This document shows, piece by piece, positions 31,057 through 40,057 of a stretch of 64,000 nt of DNA. A program made the position numbers and the translations under genes. The stretch is from Leifsonia xyli subsp. xyli str. CTCB07. GTDB lineage: Bacteria; Actinomycetota; Actinomycetes; Actinomycetales; Microbacteriaceae. The notes beneath the pieces were generated by a model that saw only the letters and a list, made by a program, of their open reading frames with translations, made no database searches and had not been told where the DNA came from. The DNA is taken from positions 1,054,001-1,118,000 of the forward strand of contig NC_006087.1 of the NCBI RefSeq assembly GCF_000007665.1. Direction: 5' to 3'. Each line of letters opens with the position of its first letter. Position 1 is the stretch's first letter.

Positions 31057-32244
31057 ATGGCAGCGACCAGTCAGCAGGTGGACGCGCTGCTTCTCCTCGT
31101 CTTCGGGGCCCTGACGCTGCTGGCCGTCCCCAGTCTCGGCTTCCTCAGCGGAGGTCTCGGCGGTCGCCAGGGCGTCGCACGCGCCGTTCTATTCGGTCTC
31201 ACCGGGACCGCGGTCGTCGTTCTCCTCGGTGTCGCGGGCGGTTTCGGGATGGTCACCGGTCGGGCCCTCGTGCCGCACCTGCTCGGCCATCCCGACCCGT
31301 GGCTCGTCGCCGCCGCGAAGCAGGGCGTCTACGGTCTCGCGCGGGCCGGGTCGGCTCTCGCGCTCTGCGCGGTCGCGACCTCCCTGCTGGGAGTGGCGGT
31401 GGCCTCCCGGATCACGCTGCGCGCGTGGCTGCTGTTCGCGGTGCTGTGGTCGGCGCTCGTTCTCGCTCCGGTCGGCTACGGGGCGCTGGCGCTGAGCGAC
31501 GGCTGGGCGGTCGCGGGCCTGGGAGCGATCAACTTCGGCGGCGCGCTGCTGGTGCTCGCGGCGGGCGCTTCCGCCGCGGGGGTCCTCCTGGCGTGCGGCC
31601 GGGGCGAGCATATCGCACCCGGAGCGCGCCACCTCCGGCTCGTCGCGATCGGCGGCGCTCTCCTCCTCGCCGGCTGGTTCGGGCTCACCGCCGCTTCGGA
31701 GGGCGCGGTCGACTCCTACACCGCGCTCATCGTCGTCAACTCGTTCCTCGCGGCGGCGGGCGGCTGCCTCATGTGGCTGCTGGTCGACCGGGTCTTCCTG
31801 CGCCGCCCGACGATCGCCAGCGCGTTCTGCGGCGCTCTCTCCGGTCTGGTGGCCGTTACCGCGGGCTCGGGCGTCCTCACCCTCGGCTGGTCGTTGCTGC
31901 TCGGCGCTCTCGCGGCTCTCGCCTGCGCCACGATGGTCGATCTGGCCGCGCGCGCCCGGCTCGGGGTCGCCATGACGGTCATTGTCATCGCGACGGTCGC
32001 CAGCCTGGTCGGCCTGCTCTTCCCCGGGCTCTTCGCCAGCGGCGCAGGGATGGTGGACAGCGGCAACTTCGACCTGTTCATGGCCCAGGCGGTCGCCGGC
32101 CTCTCGGTGCTCATCGGCGTTTTCCTCGTCTCGGCCGGACTCGCGCTGGTGCTGCGGCTCACGATCGGGCTCACCCGGGTCCGCTCCGGCGTCAAACGCC
32201 CGGAACGCGATCGCGAGCCTCCGGCCCCGCACTGCGACGGCTGA
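31057..32244 (+). CDS. Amt-like membrane protein lacking pore histidines
   Basis: A 395-residue polytopic protein aligned along its length with the preceding amt (WFGLTAASEGAVDSYTALIVVN matches its WFGFNAGSEAAVDGVAAL region, abbreviated). Both twin-histidine positions are lost (Val at the first, Ala at the second), the binding Asp is Asn159, and the GFQATF gate is absent. AAGGAG at 31047-31052 supports ATG 31057. The frame is intact over almost 1.2 kb, so it may be a maintained sensor- or channel-like paralogue. Ammonium transport by the usual mechanism seems unlikely. Confidence 0.75.
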   Translation: MAATSQQVDALLLLVFGALTLLAVPSLGFLSGGLGGRQGVARAVLFGLTGTAVVVLLGVAGGFGMVTGRALVPHLLGHPDPWLVAAAKQGVYGLARAGSALALCAVATSLLGVAVASRITLRAWLLFAVLWSALVLAPVGYGALALSDGWAVAGLGAINFGGALLVLAAGASAAGVLLACGRGEHIAPGARHLRLVAIGGALLLAGWFGLTAASEGAVDSYTALIVVNSFLAAAGGCLMWLLVDRVFLRRPTIASAFCGALSGLVAVTAGSGVLTLGWSLLLGALAALACATMVDLAARARLGVAMTVIVIATVASLVGLLFPGLFASGAGMVDSGNFDLFMAQAVAGLSVLIGVFLVSAGLALVLRLTIGLTRVRSGVKRPERDREPPAPHCDG

Positions 32245-32315
32245 GCCCGGTCGCGCATGACGAACCGTTAACCCGGGACGCGCGCCGCGCCTCCCCTTCT
32301 CACTACAGTTGTCGC

Positions 32316-33045
32316 ATGCCTGAGGACTGTCCGCTCGACTTCGAGACCCGCCAGATCCATGCCGGAGCCGTAGTCGACACCGAGACGAACGCGCGTGTCA
32401 CCCCGATCTATCAGACCGCCGGCTATGTCTTCGACGACTTCGCGGATGGCGAGGACCGCTTCGCCGGCCGGGGCGGCCGGACCTACTCGCGCAACGAGAA
32501 CCCCACCAATGCGGTCGCCGGCCGCCGCCTGGCCGATCTGGAGGGCGGTGTCGACGGGATCGTCGTCGCCAGCGGGCAGGCCGCCATCGTCGCCGCGATC
32601 TCGGCGCTCGCGGAGGCCGGCGATCACATCCTGGTGACCCGTTCGCTCTACGAGGGGACGCGGGAGATGTTCCGCGGGGTCCTCAAACGGCAGGGCATCG
32701 CCGTCGAGTACGTCGCCGACGAGGCCGGAGATGAGGAGTGGCTGGCACGGTTCCGCCCGCAGACCAAGGCCGTCTACACCGAGACGCTCCCGAACCCGCT
32801 GAACCAGGTGACCGACATCGCACGCCTCGCCAGGCTCGCGCACACCGCCGGGGTGCCGTTGATCGTGGACAACACCGTCCCGACCCCCTACCTGTGGCGT
32901 CCGATCGAGGACGGCGCGGACATCGTCATCCACTCGACCTCCAAATGGCTCGCCGGGCACGGCTCGGTGATCGGGGGAGCGGTGGTGGACGCCGGCCGCT
33001 TCGACTGGGCGGCGCACGCCGACCGTTTCCCCCAGCTCGCGCAAC
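32316..33045 (+). pseudogene. O-acetylhomoserine sulfhydrylase (metY type), 3' half deleted
   Basis: The first 243 or so codons of a Cys/Met-metabolism PLP enzyme that makes homocysteine from O-acetylhomoserine and sulfide. It starts ATG 32316, has FETRQIHAG, TPIYQTAGYVF, the PLP lysine Lys210 in HSTSKWLAGHG and ends at GRFDWAAHADRFPQL. There it meets the antisense 3' end of malY. Full-length members have about 430 residues, so nearly half is gone, including the substrate-binding C-terminal domain. Confidence 0.88.
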
Positions 33046-34171
33046 CGCCGCACGGCCTCCACAACGTCGTGGGCTCGCACGCGAGGTTGATCCGCGCGAA
33101 GCCGTGCCCTTGTTCGCCGAACGCGATCCCCGAATTGAGCGCGACCCGCCCCTCCTCGATCAGCCTCCTCGCCGGGTCGTCCCCGAGCCCGGTCGAGCGG
33201 AAGTCGAGCCACGCCAGATAGCCGGCGTCGGGCCGCACTGCGCGGACCGACGGTGCGTACACGGCCAGCTCGGACTCCAGGAGCCCCACGTTCGCGACCA
33301 CCCGTTCCATGAGCGCATCGCGCCAGCCCAGACACGAGAGCGCGGCGACATTGGCGTGCAGGCCCAGGATGCTGGTGCGCGCCGCGACCTCCTCCGGCAG
33401 CTGCGTCAGCAACGTGGCGGTCGCCGTCTCCGCGGCGACGACGACCGCGCACTTGAGTCCGGCCAGGTTCCACGCCTTGCTCGCGGAGGTCACGGTGACC
33501 GCCCGGGCGCCTGCGGCGCGGGCGACGGGCGCGAACGGGGCGAAGCGGGCGCTGGGGTGGGCCAGCGGCGCGTGTACCTCATCGCTCACCACCAGGACGC
33601 CGTAGCCTGCGACGAGGCGGGCGACCGTCTCCAAAGCCGCCTGGCTGTGACATCGGCCGGTCGGGTTGTGCGGGTTGCAGAGGAGGAAAGCATCCACCCC
33701 GGCAGCGAACGCCGCCTCGATCGCGCCTAGGTCCAGGGTCCAGTCGGCGTCCTCGCGCAGCGGGACGGTGACCGCGATCGCGTTCGCCTCCTCGATCATC
33801 TCGAAGAACGGAGGGTACACCGGGGGTGTGATGAGGACCCGGCCGCCGGTCTCCGGCAGCGCGAGCCGCAGCGTCTCGACGACGCCGACCGTCACGTCTG
33901 TGGCCAGACGCACCCATTCCGGGTCCACCTCCCAGCACCAGGAGTTCCATGCGAAGTCGGCGAATGCCGGCGCGAGCAGCCCGGCCGAATCGAGGTAGCC
34001 CGTGTCCGAGTTCCGCAACGCCTCCACCACCCGATCCAGGATGGCCTGCTCGACATCGAAGTCCATCTCCGCCACGAACATCGGCAGGACGTCCGCGGGG
34101 TAGCGGCGCCACTTGATGCTCGATCGCGTCGCGAAGAGCTGCTCCAGCGGGCGGGCGGGATGGAAAGCCAT
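33046..34171 (-). pseudogene. MalY/PatB-type aminotransferase (C-S lyase), damaged 3' end
   Basis: Fold-type I PLP enzyme; relatives are cystathionine beta-lyases that release homocysteine, or MalY regulators. From ATG 34171 about 365 codons are intact (WRRYPADVLPMFVAEMDF, LLCNPHNPTGR, PLP lysine in VTSASKAWNLAGLK). Near 33065 the frame slips: the expected VEAVRRLRELGE is in another frame, and the coding frame runs on as antisense of metY to 32888. Core domains remain, so residual activity is possible. The deletion with metY removed both 3' ends. Confidence 0.75.
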
Positions 34172-34291
34172 AGTCACAGGCTGCCGCAGCGGCCGTCCAG
34201 ACGCGAGTGTCCGCGTCACGGAGCGTAAGGATCGCCGAAAGAGAAAGCCCCCGCTCTGAACGGACCCGTGCGCATCCGTGGCGTAGGGGCT

Positions 34292-34405
34292 TTGGCGATC
34301 AAACCGACGAAGCCGTCGTACTCGTTCGAGTTCAAGCTCGCCCTGGTGGTGCCCGGGGGAGCAGGGAAACGTCGCGGAACTCGCGTGCTCCATGAGCCGG
34401 CCTGA
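34292..34405 (+). pseudogene. IS3-family OrfA N-terminal scrap
   Basis: From TTG 34292 the frame reads LAIKPTKPSYSFEFKLALV. After a one-base shift it continues PGEQGNVAELACSMSRP, matching the helix-turn-helix start of IS3-type OrfA proteins (YSxEFKLxxVxxxxxGE...ELA). The rest of the element is absent. AAAGCCCC and GGGGCTTT repeats flank the start at 34240-34293. Confidence 0.45.
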
Positions 34406-34436
34406 TCGGTTAGCGACCAGCGGCTAAGCTCCCAAC

Positions 34437-34883
34437 ATGCCACGGTCTGACTACGTCGAGTCGATCCGGATGCGGATCGGGAACGATCTGCTCCAGTTAC
34501 CGGGGGTCACGGCAGTGATCCGCGACGCTGACCGCTTCCTGCTGGTTCGTCACGCGAACTCCGGTCTCTGGAGCTTGATCGGTGGGGCCGTGGAACCGGG
34601 GGAAGAACCGCTGGACGCCGTCATCCGGGAGATGTGGGAAGAGACCGGTGCTCACATAGATGTCCACGGAATCGTGGGCGCATACGGCGGTCCATCGATG
34701 ATGGTTCAGTATCCCAATGGCGATCGGGTGGCCTATGTCACCACGGCGTATGAGTGTCGTCTCCTCGACGCCGCAGAGCCGGACCTGGACGAACTGCTGG
34801 AACTCGGATGGTTCACACGCTCTCAGATCGTCGAGTTGCCGAGACGAGAGTGGATCGACCGGGTCATCTCTGACTGTGCGTAG
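34437..34883 (+). CDS. NUDIX hydrolase
   Basis: A 148-residue pyrophosphohydrolase. The Nudix box spans residues 50-72 as GGAVEPGEEPLDAVIREMWEETGA (given here only by its key residues G50, E56-E57, R64, E65, E68-E69, G71). Typical flanks are GVTAVIRDADRFLLVRHA and a late LGWFTRSQI segment. The substrate cannot be told. It begins right after the IS3 scrap and looks intact. Confidence 0.88.
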   Translation: MPRSDYVESIRMRIGNDLLQLPGVTAVIRDADRFLLVRHANSGLWSLIGGAVEPGEEPLDAVIREMWEETGAHIDVHGIVGAYGGPSMMVQYPNGDRVAYVTTAYECRLLDAAEPDLDELLELGWFTRSQIVELPRREWIDRVISDCA

Positions 34884-34905
34884 CGAACGTTGCCGTTGCT
34901 CGCGG

Positions 34906-35270
34906 GTCACTTCTTGCCGAGTTCCTCGACCGCTGGCAGTGGCGTCAGCGTCTCCTCGTGCAACGGGTGTGCCACCATTCGTTGGCCGTGGCGTTGCTTA
35001 CGCTCAAGCGATGCTCAGTAGCGGACTGGGTCATACCGTTGCGTATCGCCTGCTCCGCGCCGATCCGCCTGCCTCGGTGAGCCGGGCGTGCGCGATTCTG
35101 AGGTCGTCCAGTAGTGGAAGGCGTTTCCGTTCCTCGGTGAAGCTGCCCTCGGTGAGCGCCTTATGCGCCGTTTCAGCGTCTCGGGAGCGGACGTGATCGC
35201 ATCCGCCAGCATGTCGGCGGTGTGCCCGGGGGTGCGCGACGATGAGAGCGAGGCTTCGCTATGGCGGCGG
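34906..35270 (-). pseudogene. Decayed gene of unknown function
   Basis: The minus strand has protein-like stretches in different frames: TADMLADAITSAPETLKRR, then LTEGSFTEERKRLPLLDDL and IAHARLTEA, then MVAHPLHEETLTPLPAV ending in a stop at 34906-34908. At least two frame changes separate them. I do not recognise the family. It fills most of the 427-bp stretch between the Nudix gene and the tRNA-Val gene; nothing else is seen there. Confidence 0.3.
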
Positions 35271-35310
35271 CGAAAAGGCCTCCTTCCCAGCAGCGGAAGG
35301 CCTCTCTGTG

Positions 35311-35386
35311 TGGTGGGCGATACCGGACTCGAACCGATGACCTCTTCCGTGTGAAGGAAGCGCGCTACCAACTGCGCCAATCGCCC
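35311..35386 (-). tRNA. tRNA-Val (CAC)
   Basis: Cloverleaf with acceptor stem GGGCGAT/ATCGCCC, anticodon stem CTTCC/GGAAG around loop TTCACAC (anticodon CAC), T loop TTCGAGT and an encoded CCA end. It is the only tRNA of the cluster on the minus strand and the only one with CCA encoded. Confidence 0.95.
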
Positions 35387-35510
35387 GTTTGTTCGCACCC
35401 GGAAGACCGGCTGCGAGATTCGATCCTAGCCGACCGCGCGGCCTGAACGCACATCGGGCGCGGTCGTACGGACGTGCCGAGCGCGACACACCCGGACGCC
35501 GTGGCTGGTT

Positions 35511-35539
35511 TTGTCATCGGGCTGAGGATCGGCTAAAGT
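35511..35539 (+). promoter_or_regulatory. Promoter of the tRNA-Gly-Cys-Val cluster
   Basis: -35 TTGTCA at 35511-35516 and -10 TAAAGT at 35534-35539 are separated by 17 bp and lie about 35 bp before tRNA-Gly. Confidence 0.6.
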
Positions 35540-35573
35540 CGTTCAAGTGCCGCAGGAGACTGTGGAACGCAAT

Positions 35574-35646
35574 GCGGATGTAGCGCAGTTGGTAGCGCAT
35601 CACCTTGCCAAGGTGAGGGTCGCGAGTTCGAGTCTCGTCATCCGCT
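35574..35646 (+). tRNA. tRNA-Gly (GCC)
   Basis: Acceptor GCGGATG/CATCCGC, D arm GCGC...GCGC, anticodon stem TCACC/GGTGA with loop TTGCCAA (anticodon GCC), T arm with TTCGAGT, discriminator T; CCA is not encoded. Confidence 0.95.
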
Positions 35647-35653
35647 CGAGTCG

Positions 35654-35677
35654 GTCCAGGATATTTGTATCCTGGGC
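35654..35677 (+). terminator. Hairpin between tRNA-Gly and tRNA-Cys
   Basis: CCAGGATA at 35656-35663 and TATCCTGG at 35668-35675 form a perfect 8-bp stem with loop TTTG, extended by two outer pairs. There is no T run. It could be a terminator or an RNA-processing signal in the tRNA transcript. Confidence 0.5.
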
Positions 35678-35716
35678 TTCTCACATACGGTACGGTTTAC
35701 CCGTGTTGTGGCGTTC

Positions 35717-35787
35717 GGTGGATTGGCCGAGAGGCGAGGCAGCGGCCTGCAAAGCCGTATACACGGGTTCGAATCCCGTATCCACCT
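35717..35787 (+). tRNA. tRNA-Cys (GCA)
   Basis: Acceptor GGTGGAT/ATCCACC, anticodon stem CGGC/GCCG flanking CTGCAAA (anticodon GCA), T arm ACGGGTTCGAATCCCGT, discriminator T; no encoded CCA. Confidence 0.95.
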
Positions 35788-35809
35788 CGGTCCTGTGAGA
35801 ACAGGTTCT

Positions 35810-35881
35810 GGGCGATTGGCGCAGCGGTAGCGCGCTTCCCTGACACGGAAGAGGTCACTGGTTCGATCCCAGTATCGCCCA
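35810..35881 (+). tRNA. tRNA-Val (GAC)
   Basis: Acceptor GGGCGAT/ATCGCCC, anticodon stem CTTCC/GGAAG with loop CTGACAC (anticodon GAC), T arm with TTCGATC, discriminator A; no encoded CCA. Its acceptor and D stems resemble the opposed tRNA-Val (CAC), so the two form a long inverted repeat. Confidence 0.95.
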
Positions 35882-35891
35882 CAGAGAGAAT

Positions 35892-35914
35892 CCCCGGTGA
35901 AATCGGGTATTTTT
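35892..35914 (+). terminator. Terminator after tRNA-Val (GAC)
   Basis: A short CCCG/CGGG hairpin with a 7-base loop is followed by TATTTTT, the only clear T-tract terminator noticed in the window. It lies 11 bp after the tRNA. Confidence 0.6.
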
Positions 35915-36092
35915 CCGTCAACCCCCACCGAGCCCCCATGCCCCCGCGCACAGGCTGCTCGGTACGCATCCTGGTCTCAGGGCACAGGATCGGCTTCCGG
36001 TTCCGGGGTTGCTGTCTGCCTCTCGCCGCTGCGCAGGCGGCTGGTCCGGAGCTGATTTTGCGGTCGGAGATCGGCGCGTCATACTGCTCGTC

Positions 36093-37417
36093 ATGGCATC
36101 ACCCGCTTCATCCGCAGCTCTCGGTCCGTCCGCCTTCCGGCTGGGGGTGGAGCGCCTGTTCGAGGACCCGGACGAGTTCGCCCGCCTGTCGGGAAAGCGT
36201 ATCGGCCTCATCACCAACCCGACCGGGGTGGATGCGCAGCTGCGGCACACCGTGGACCGGCTCGTCGCCGGCTAGCCCAGCGGCGGCTACACTCTCACGG
36301 CCCTCTACGCGCCGGAGCACGGCATCCTCGGCGGCGCTCCGACGGGCGCGGACATCTCGAGCCACCGCGACGCGCGCACCGGCCTCACGGTGTGGTCGCT
36401 CTACGGCGAGACCCAGCGCCCCACTCCGCGGATGCTGAGCGACGTGGATGCGCTGCTGTTCGACATCCAGGATGTCGGCGTGCGCTTCTACACCTACATC
36501 TGGACGCTGTACCTCGCGATGGAGGCGGCGGGGGAGGCCGGGGTCGAGGTGATCGTGCTCGATCGGCCCAACCCGCTCGGCGACCGCATGGACGGACCGG
36601 TGCTCGAACCCGCTCTGGCCTCGTTCGTCGGGCTGCGGGAGATCCCGCTGCGGCACGGCCTCACGGTGGGGGAGCTGGCGACGCTGTTCGCGGGGGAGTT
36701 CCTCCCGCGTCCACCCGCTCTGCACGTCGTGCGGATGTCCGGCTACGACCCGGCGCGCCACCTCGACGGCTACGGCCTGCCGTGGGTTCCGCCGTCGCCG
36801 AACCTCCCCACTCGGGAGACCGCCTGGGCGTACCCCGGAACCGGCCTGATCGAAGCGCTCGACGCCTCCGAAGGGCGCGGCACCACCGTGCCGTTCCGGT
36901 GGGCGGGCCACTCCGCTCTCGACGAGCTCGCTGCGGTCGCGCTGGCGGACGAACTGAAGCGCGCCGGCTCCCGGGCGTGCTCTTCCGGGCGATGATGGCG
37001 ACCCCGGCGTCGGGCAAGCAGTCCGGGCTGGTGTGCGGAGGCGTTCAGCTGCACCTCACCGCACCGGACACCTTCGACGGGCTCCGGACCGGACTCCACC
37101 TGGTTCAGGCGCTCGCCGAGCGGCCGGGCGTCGGCTGGCGCGAGGAGACCGACCTGTTGCCGTCCGGCGGCGGGCCGGCGGAGACGGTCCCCTGGATCGA
37201 CCGGCTCACGGGCACGGCGAGTGTGCGCCGGTCGCTGGCGGCGGGGCTCCCGCCTGAGGCGATCGCCGCGGGCTGGAGTGACGGGCTCGCCGCGTTCCGC
37301 GAGCGGGCCGAGCCGCACCGGCTGTATGCCCCGCATCCCGAGTCCTCCGCAGGCGGGCCTCCGCGCTCGGGCGGCGAGGGCATTCCGGTTAGAGTTGACA
37401 CATCCCTTTCGACATGA
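36093..37417 (+). pseudogene. DUF1343 / NamZ-type exo-N-acetylmuramidase, nonsense and frameshift
   Basis: Relatives (NamZ) remove N-acetylmuramic acid from peptidoglycan fragments during wall recycling. From ATG 36093 the frame reads RLGVERLFEDPDEFARLSGKR and LITNPTGVD, then TAG at 36273-36275. It resumes TALYAPEHGILGGAPTGAD, LLFDIQDVGVRFYTYIWTLY, VLDRPNPLGD and PPSPNLPT. Near 36970 it shifts frame to [29 protein letters not shown] and runs to about 37330 before the reading continues past the family's usual end. Two lesions make it a clear pseudogene. Confidence 0.9.
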
Positions 37418-37436
37418 CCTCTTAGGAGTGGATCAG

Positions 37437-39413
37437 GTGGCCGACGGCTTCGAGTTCTTCACCGACCGTTCCGTTGTTGCGATGCGCGTCAACGGTGAGC
37501 TGAAGGATCTCGCGACCATCGTCACGACGACCGACGTCGTCGAACCGGTCACCATCTACTCTCCCGACGGTCTCGCCATCCTGCGCCACTCCACCGCGCA
37601 CGTGCTCGCCCAGGCGGTGCAGACGGTCAATCCCGAGGCGAAGCTCGGCATCGGCCCGCCCATCGCGGACGGCTTCTACTACGACTTCGATGTCGCCGAG
37701 CCCTTCACTCCGGAGGACCTGAAGGCGCTCGACAAGGAGATGTCGCGCATCCAGCGTGCGGGCCAGCGGTTCGTCCGCCGGGTGGTCACCGACGAGGAGG
37801 CGCGGGCGGAGCTGGCCGGCGAGCCCTACAAGCTGGAGCTGATCGGCCTCAAGGGGTCGGACGCCGAGTCCGCTGAGGTCGGCGGCGAGGAGTCCGTCGA
37901 GGTCGGTTCCGGCGAGCTGACCATCTACGACAATGTCGACCCCAAGACCGGCGAGACGATCTGGAAAGACCTCTGCCGCGGTCCGCATCTGCCGAACACC
38001 CGCATGATCGGCAACGGCTGGGCGCTCACCCGCGTGGCGGCGGCCTACTGGCGCGGGTCGGAGAAGAACCCGCAGCTGCAGCGCATCTACGGCACCGCCT
38101 GGCCGAGCAAGGACGAACTGCGCGCGTACCAGACCCGCATGGAGGAGGCCGCCAAACGCGACCACCGCAAGCTCGGTGTGGAGCTGGACCTGTTCAGCTT
38201 CCCAGACGAGATCGGCTCCGGGCTGGCGGTGTTCCACCCCAAGGGCGGCATCATCCGCAAGGAGATCGAGGACTACATGCGCGATCGGCTGATCGCGAAC
38301 GGCTACGAGATGGTGAACACGCCGCACATCACCAAGGGGCACCTCTTCGAGACCAGCCAGCACCTCAACTGGTACCGGGAGGGCATGTTCCCGCCCATGC
38401 ACCTCGACGAGGAGCGCGACGCCGAGGGCAACGTCACCCGTCAGGGTCAGGACTACTACCTGAAGCCGATGAACTGCCCGATGCACAACCTCATCTTCCG
38501 TTCGCGCGGCCGCAGCTATCGTGAGCTGCCGCTGCGGCTCAGCGAGTTCGGCACCGTGTACCGCTACGAGAAGTCGGGCACGCTCTCCGGGCTCACGCGC
38601 GTGCGCGGTCTGACCCAGGACGACGCGCACATCTACGTGACCGAGGAGCAGATCCGCGACGAGTTCGCCCGTCAGCTCCAGTTCGTGCTGGAGACCCTGC
38701 GCGGCTACGGTCTGACCGACTTCTACCTGGAACTCTCCACCAAAGACCCGGAGAAGTACGTCGGCAGCGACGAGAGCTGGGAGACCGCCACCGAGACGCT
38801 GCGCGAGGTCGCTGTCGAGTCCGGGCTGGAGCTTGTGGACGACCCGGGCGGCGCGGCGTTCTACGGACCGAAGATCTCGGTGCAGGCGCGTGACGCGATC
38901 GGCCGCACCTGGCAGCTGTCCACCGTCCAGCTCGACTTCAACCAGCCGGAGCTGTTCGAGCTGGAGTACAACGCGGCCGACGGCACCCGCAAGCAGCCCG
39001 CGATGATCCACCGGGCACTGCTCGGCTCGATCGAGCGGTTCTTCGCGATCCTGCTGGAGCACCACGCGGGCGCGTTCCCGGTGTGGCTGGCGCCGACGCA
39101 GGTCGTCGGCATACCGGTCGCCGACGCCTACGGTCCGTTCCTGGACGACGTGATCGCGCAGCTCCGCGCCCGCGGCGTGCGCGCGGAGGTCGACCACTCC
39201 GACGACCGGATGCAGAAGAAGATCCGCACCCACACCAAGGCCAAAGTGCCCTTCCAGCTGATCGTCGGCGAGGAGGACGCCAGCGCCGGGACCGTGAGCT
39301 TCCGCTTCCGCGACGGCACCCAGCTGAACGGCGTGGCGGTGGACGAGGCCATCGAGCGGATCGTGGCGAGCATCCAGACCCACGAGCTGGTTGACACGGC
39401 ATGGCCCGCCTGA
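37437..39413 (+). CDS. thrS: Threonyl-tRNA synthetase
   Basis: Charges tRNA-Thr. It has 658 residues: TGS domain, editing domain with [11 protein letters not shown], class II catalytic core with zinc ligands in PMNCPMHN and [13 protein letters not shown], and a C-terminal anticodon domain ([17 protein letters not shown]). AGGAG at 37424-37428 places the start at GTG 37437 rather than GTG 37428. A TTGACA at 37395-37400 could be a -35 box but lacks a clear -10. The HIT gene overlaps its 3' end. Confidence 0.95.
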   Translation: MADGFEFFTDRSVVAMRVNGELKDLATIVTTTDVVEPVTIYSPDGLAILRHSTAHVLAQAVQTVNPEAKLGIGPPIADGFYYDFDVAEPFTPEDLKALDKEMSRIQRAGQRFVRRVVTDEEARAELAGEPYKLELIGLKGSDAESAEVGGEESVEVGSGELTIYDNVDPKTGETIWKDLCRGPHLPNTRMIGNGWALTRVAAAYWRGSEKNPQLQRIYGTAWPSKDELRAYQTRMEEAAKRDHRKLGVELDLFSFPDEIGSGLAVFHPKGGIIRKEIEDYMRDRLIANGYEMVNTPHITKGHLFETSQHLNWYREGMFPPMHLDEERDAEGNVTRQGQDYYLKPMNCPMHNLIFRSRGRSYRELPLRLSEFGTVYRYEKSGTLSGLTRVRGLTQDDAHIYVTEEQIRDEFARQLQFVLETLRGYGLTDFYLELSTKDPEKYVGSDESWETATETLREVAVESGLELVDDPGGAAFYGPKISVQARDAIGRTWQLSTVQLDFNQPELFELEYNAADGTRKQPAMIHRALLGSIERFFAILLEHHAGAFPVWLAPTQVVGIPVADAYGPFLDDVIAQLRARGVRAEVDHSDDRMQKKIRTHTKAKVPFQLIVGEEDASAGTVSFRFRDGTQLNGVAVDEAIERIVASIQTHELVDTAWPA

Positions 39414-40027
39414 GTCTGGACGACTACGCCGGCCCCGCCGGCGAGGGTGACGAGACCCCGCACCCGGAACCGGTGCGCGTGGACGACCCATCGCACCTCG
39501 CCGGGGTTCCGGACGAGTTCCAGCGGCTGTGGACCCCGCACCGGATGGTCTACATCCAGCACGGTCAGCAGCCGGGCCAAGACGACTGCCCGTTCTGCGT
39601 CGCGCCCAGCCTGAACGACGAGGACGCCCTGATCGTCGCCCGCGGCGTGTACGCCTACGCGCTGCTCAACTTGTTCCCGTACAACAGCGGTCACCTGCTG
39701 GTCTGCCCGTACCGGCACATCGCGACCTACGACGAAGCGACGGCCGAGGAGGTCGCGGAGATCGGGAGCCTTACCCAGACGGCCATGCGCGTCATCCGTC
39801 AGGTCTCGCGCAACGACGGCTTCAACATCGGCATGAATCAGGGCGCGGTGGCCGGTGCCGGAATCGCGGCGCACCTGCACCAGCACATCGTTCCGCGCTG
39901 GGTGCAGGATGCGAACTTCCTGCCCATCATCGCCAAGACGAAGGCGCTGCCGCAGCTCCTCAGCGACGTACGCGCCGCGCTCGCGGACGTCTGGTCCACG
40001 GACGACTGGCCCACGGACGACGCCTGA
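39401..40027 (+). CDS. HIT family protein (AP4A phosphorylase-like)
   Basis: A 208-residue histidine-triad protein with the [10 protein letters not shown] active site and a DCPFCV cysteine pair that probably binds zinc. The mycobacterial gene in the same place after thrS (Rv2613c) encodes an AP4A phosphorylase, so nucleotide-polyphosphate cleavage is likely but inferred. ATG 39401 overlaps thrS by 13 bp. The pgsA gene that follows in mycobacteria is absent here. Confidence 0.9.
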   Translation: MARLSLDDYAGPAGEGDETPHPEPVRVDDPSHLAGVPDEFQRLWTPHRMVYIQHGQQPGQDDCPFCVAPSLNDEDALIVARGVYAYALLNLFPYNSGHLLVCPYRHIATYDEATAEEVAEIGSLTQTAMRVIRQVSRNDGFNIGMNQGAVAGAGIAAHLHQHIVPRWVQDANFLPIIAKTKALPQLLSDVRAALADVWSTDDWPTDDA

Positions 40028-40032
40028 GCGCG

Positions 40033-40046
40033 CCGCTCGCGAGCGG
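40033..40046. terminator. Palindrome between convergent HIT and pdxY genes
   Basis: CCGCTCGCGAGCGG is a perfect 14-bp palindrome in the 30-bp gap between convergent genes; it may serve as a two-way terminator. No T run. Confidence 0.35.
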
Positions 40047-40057
40047 AACGGAGTCGC

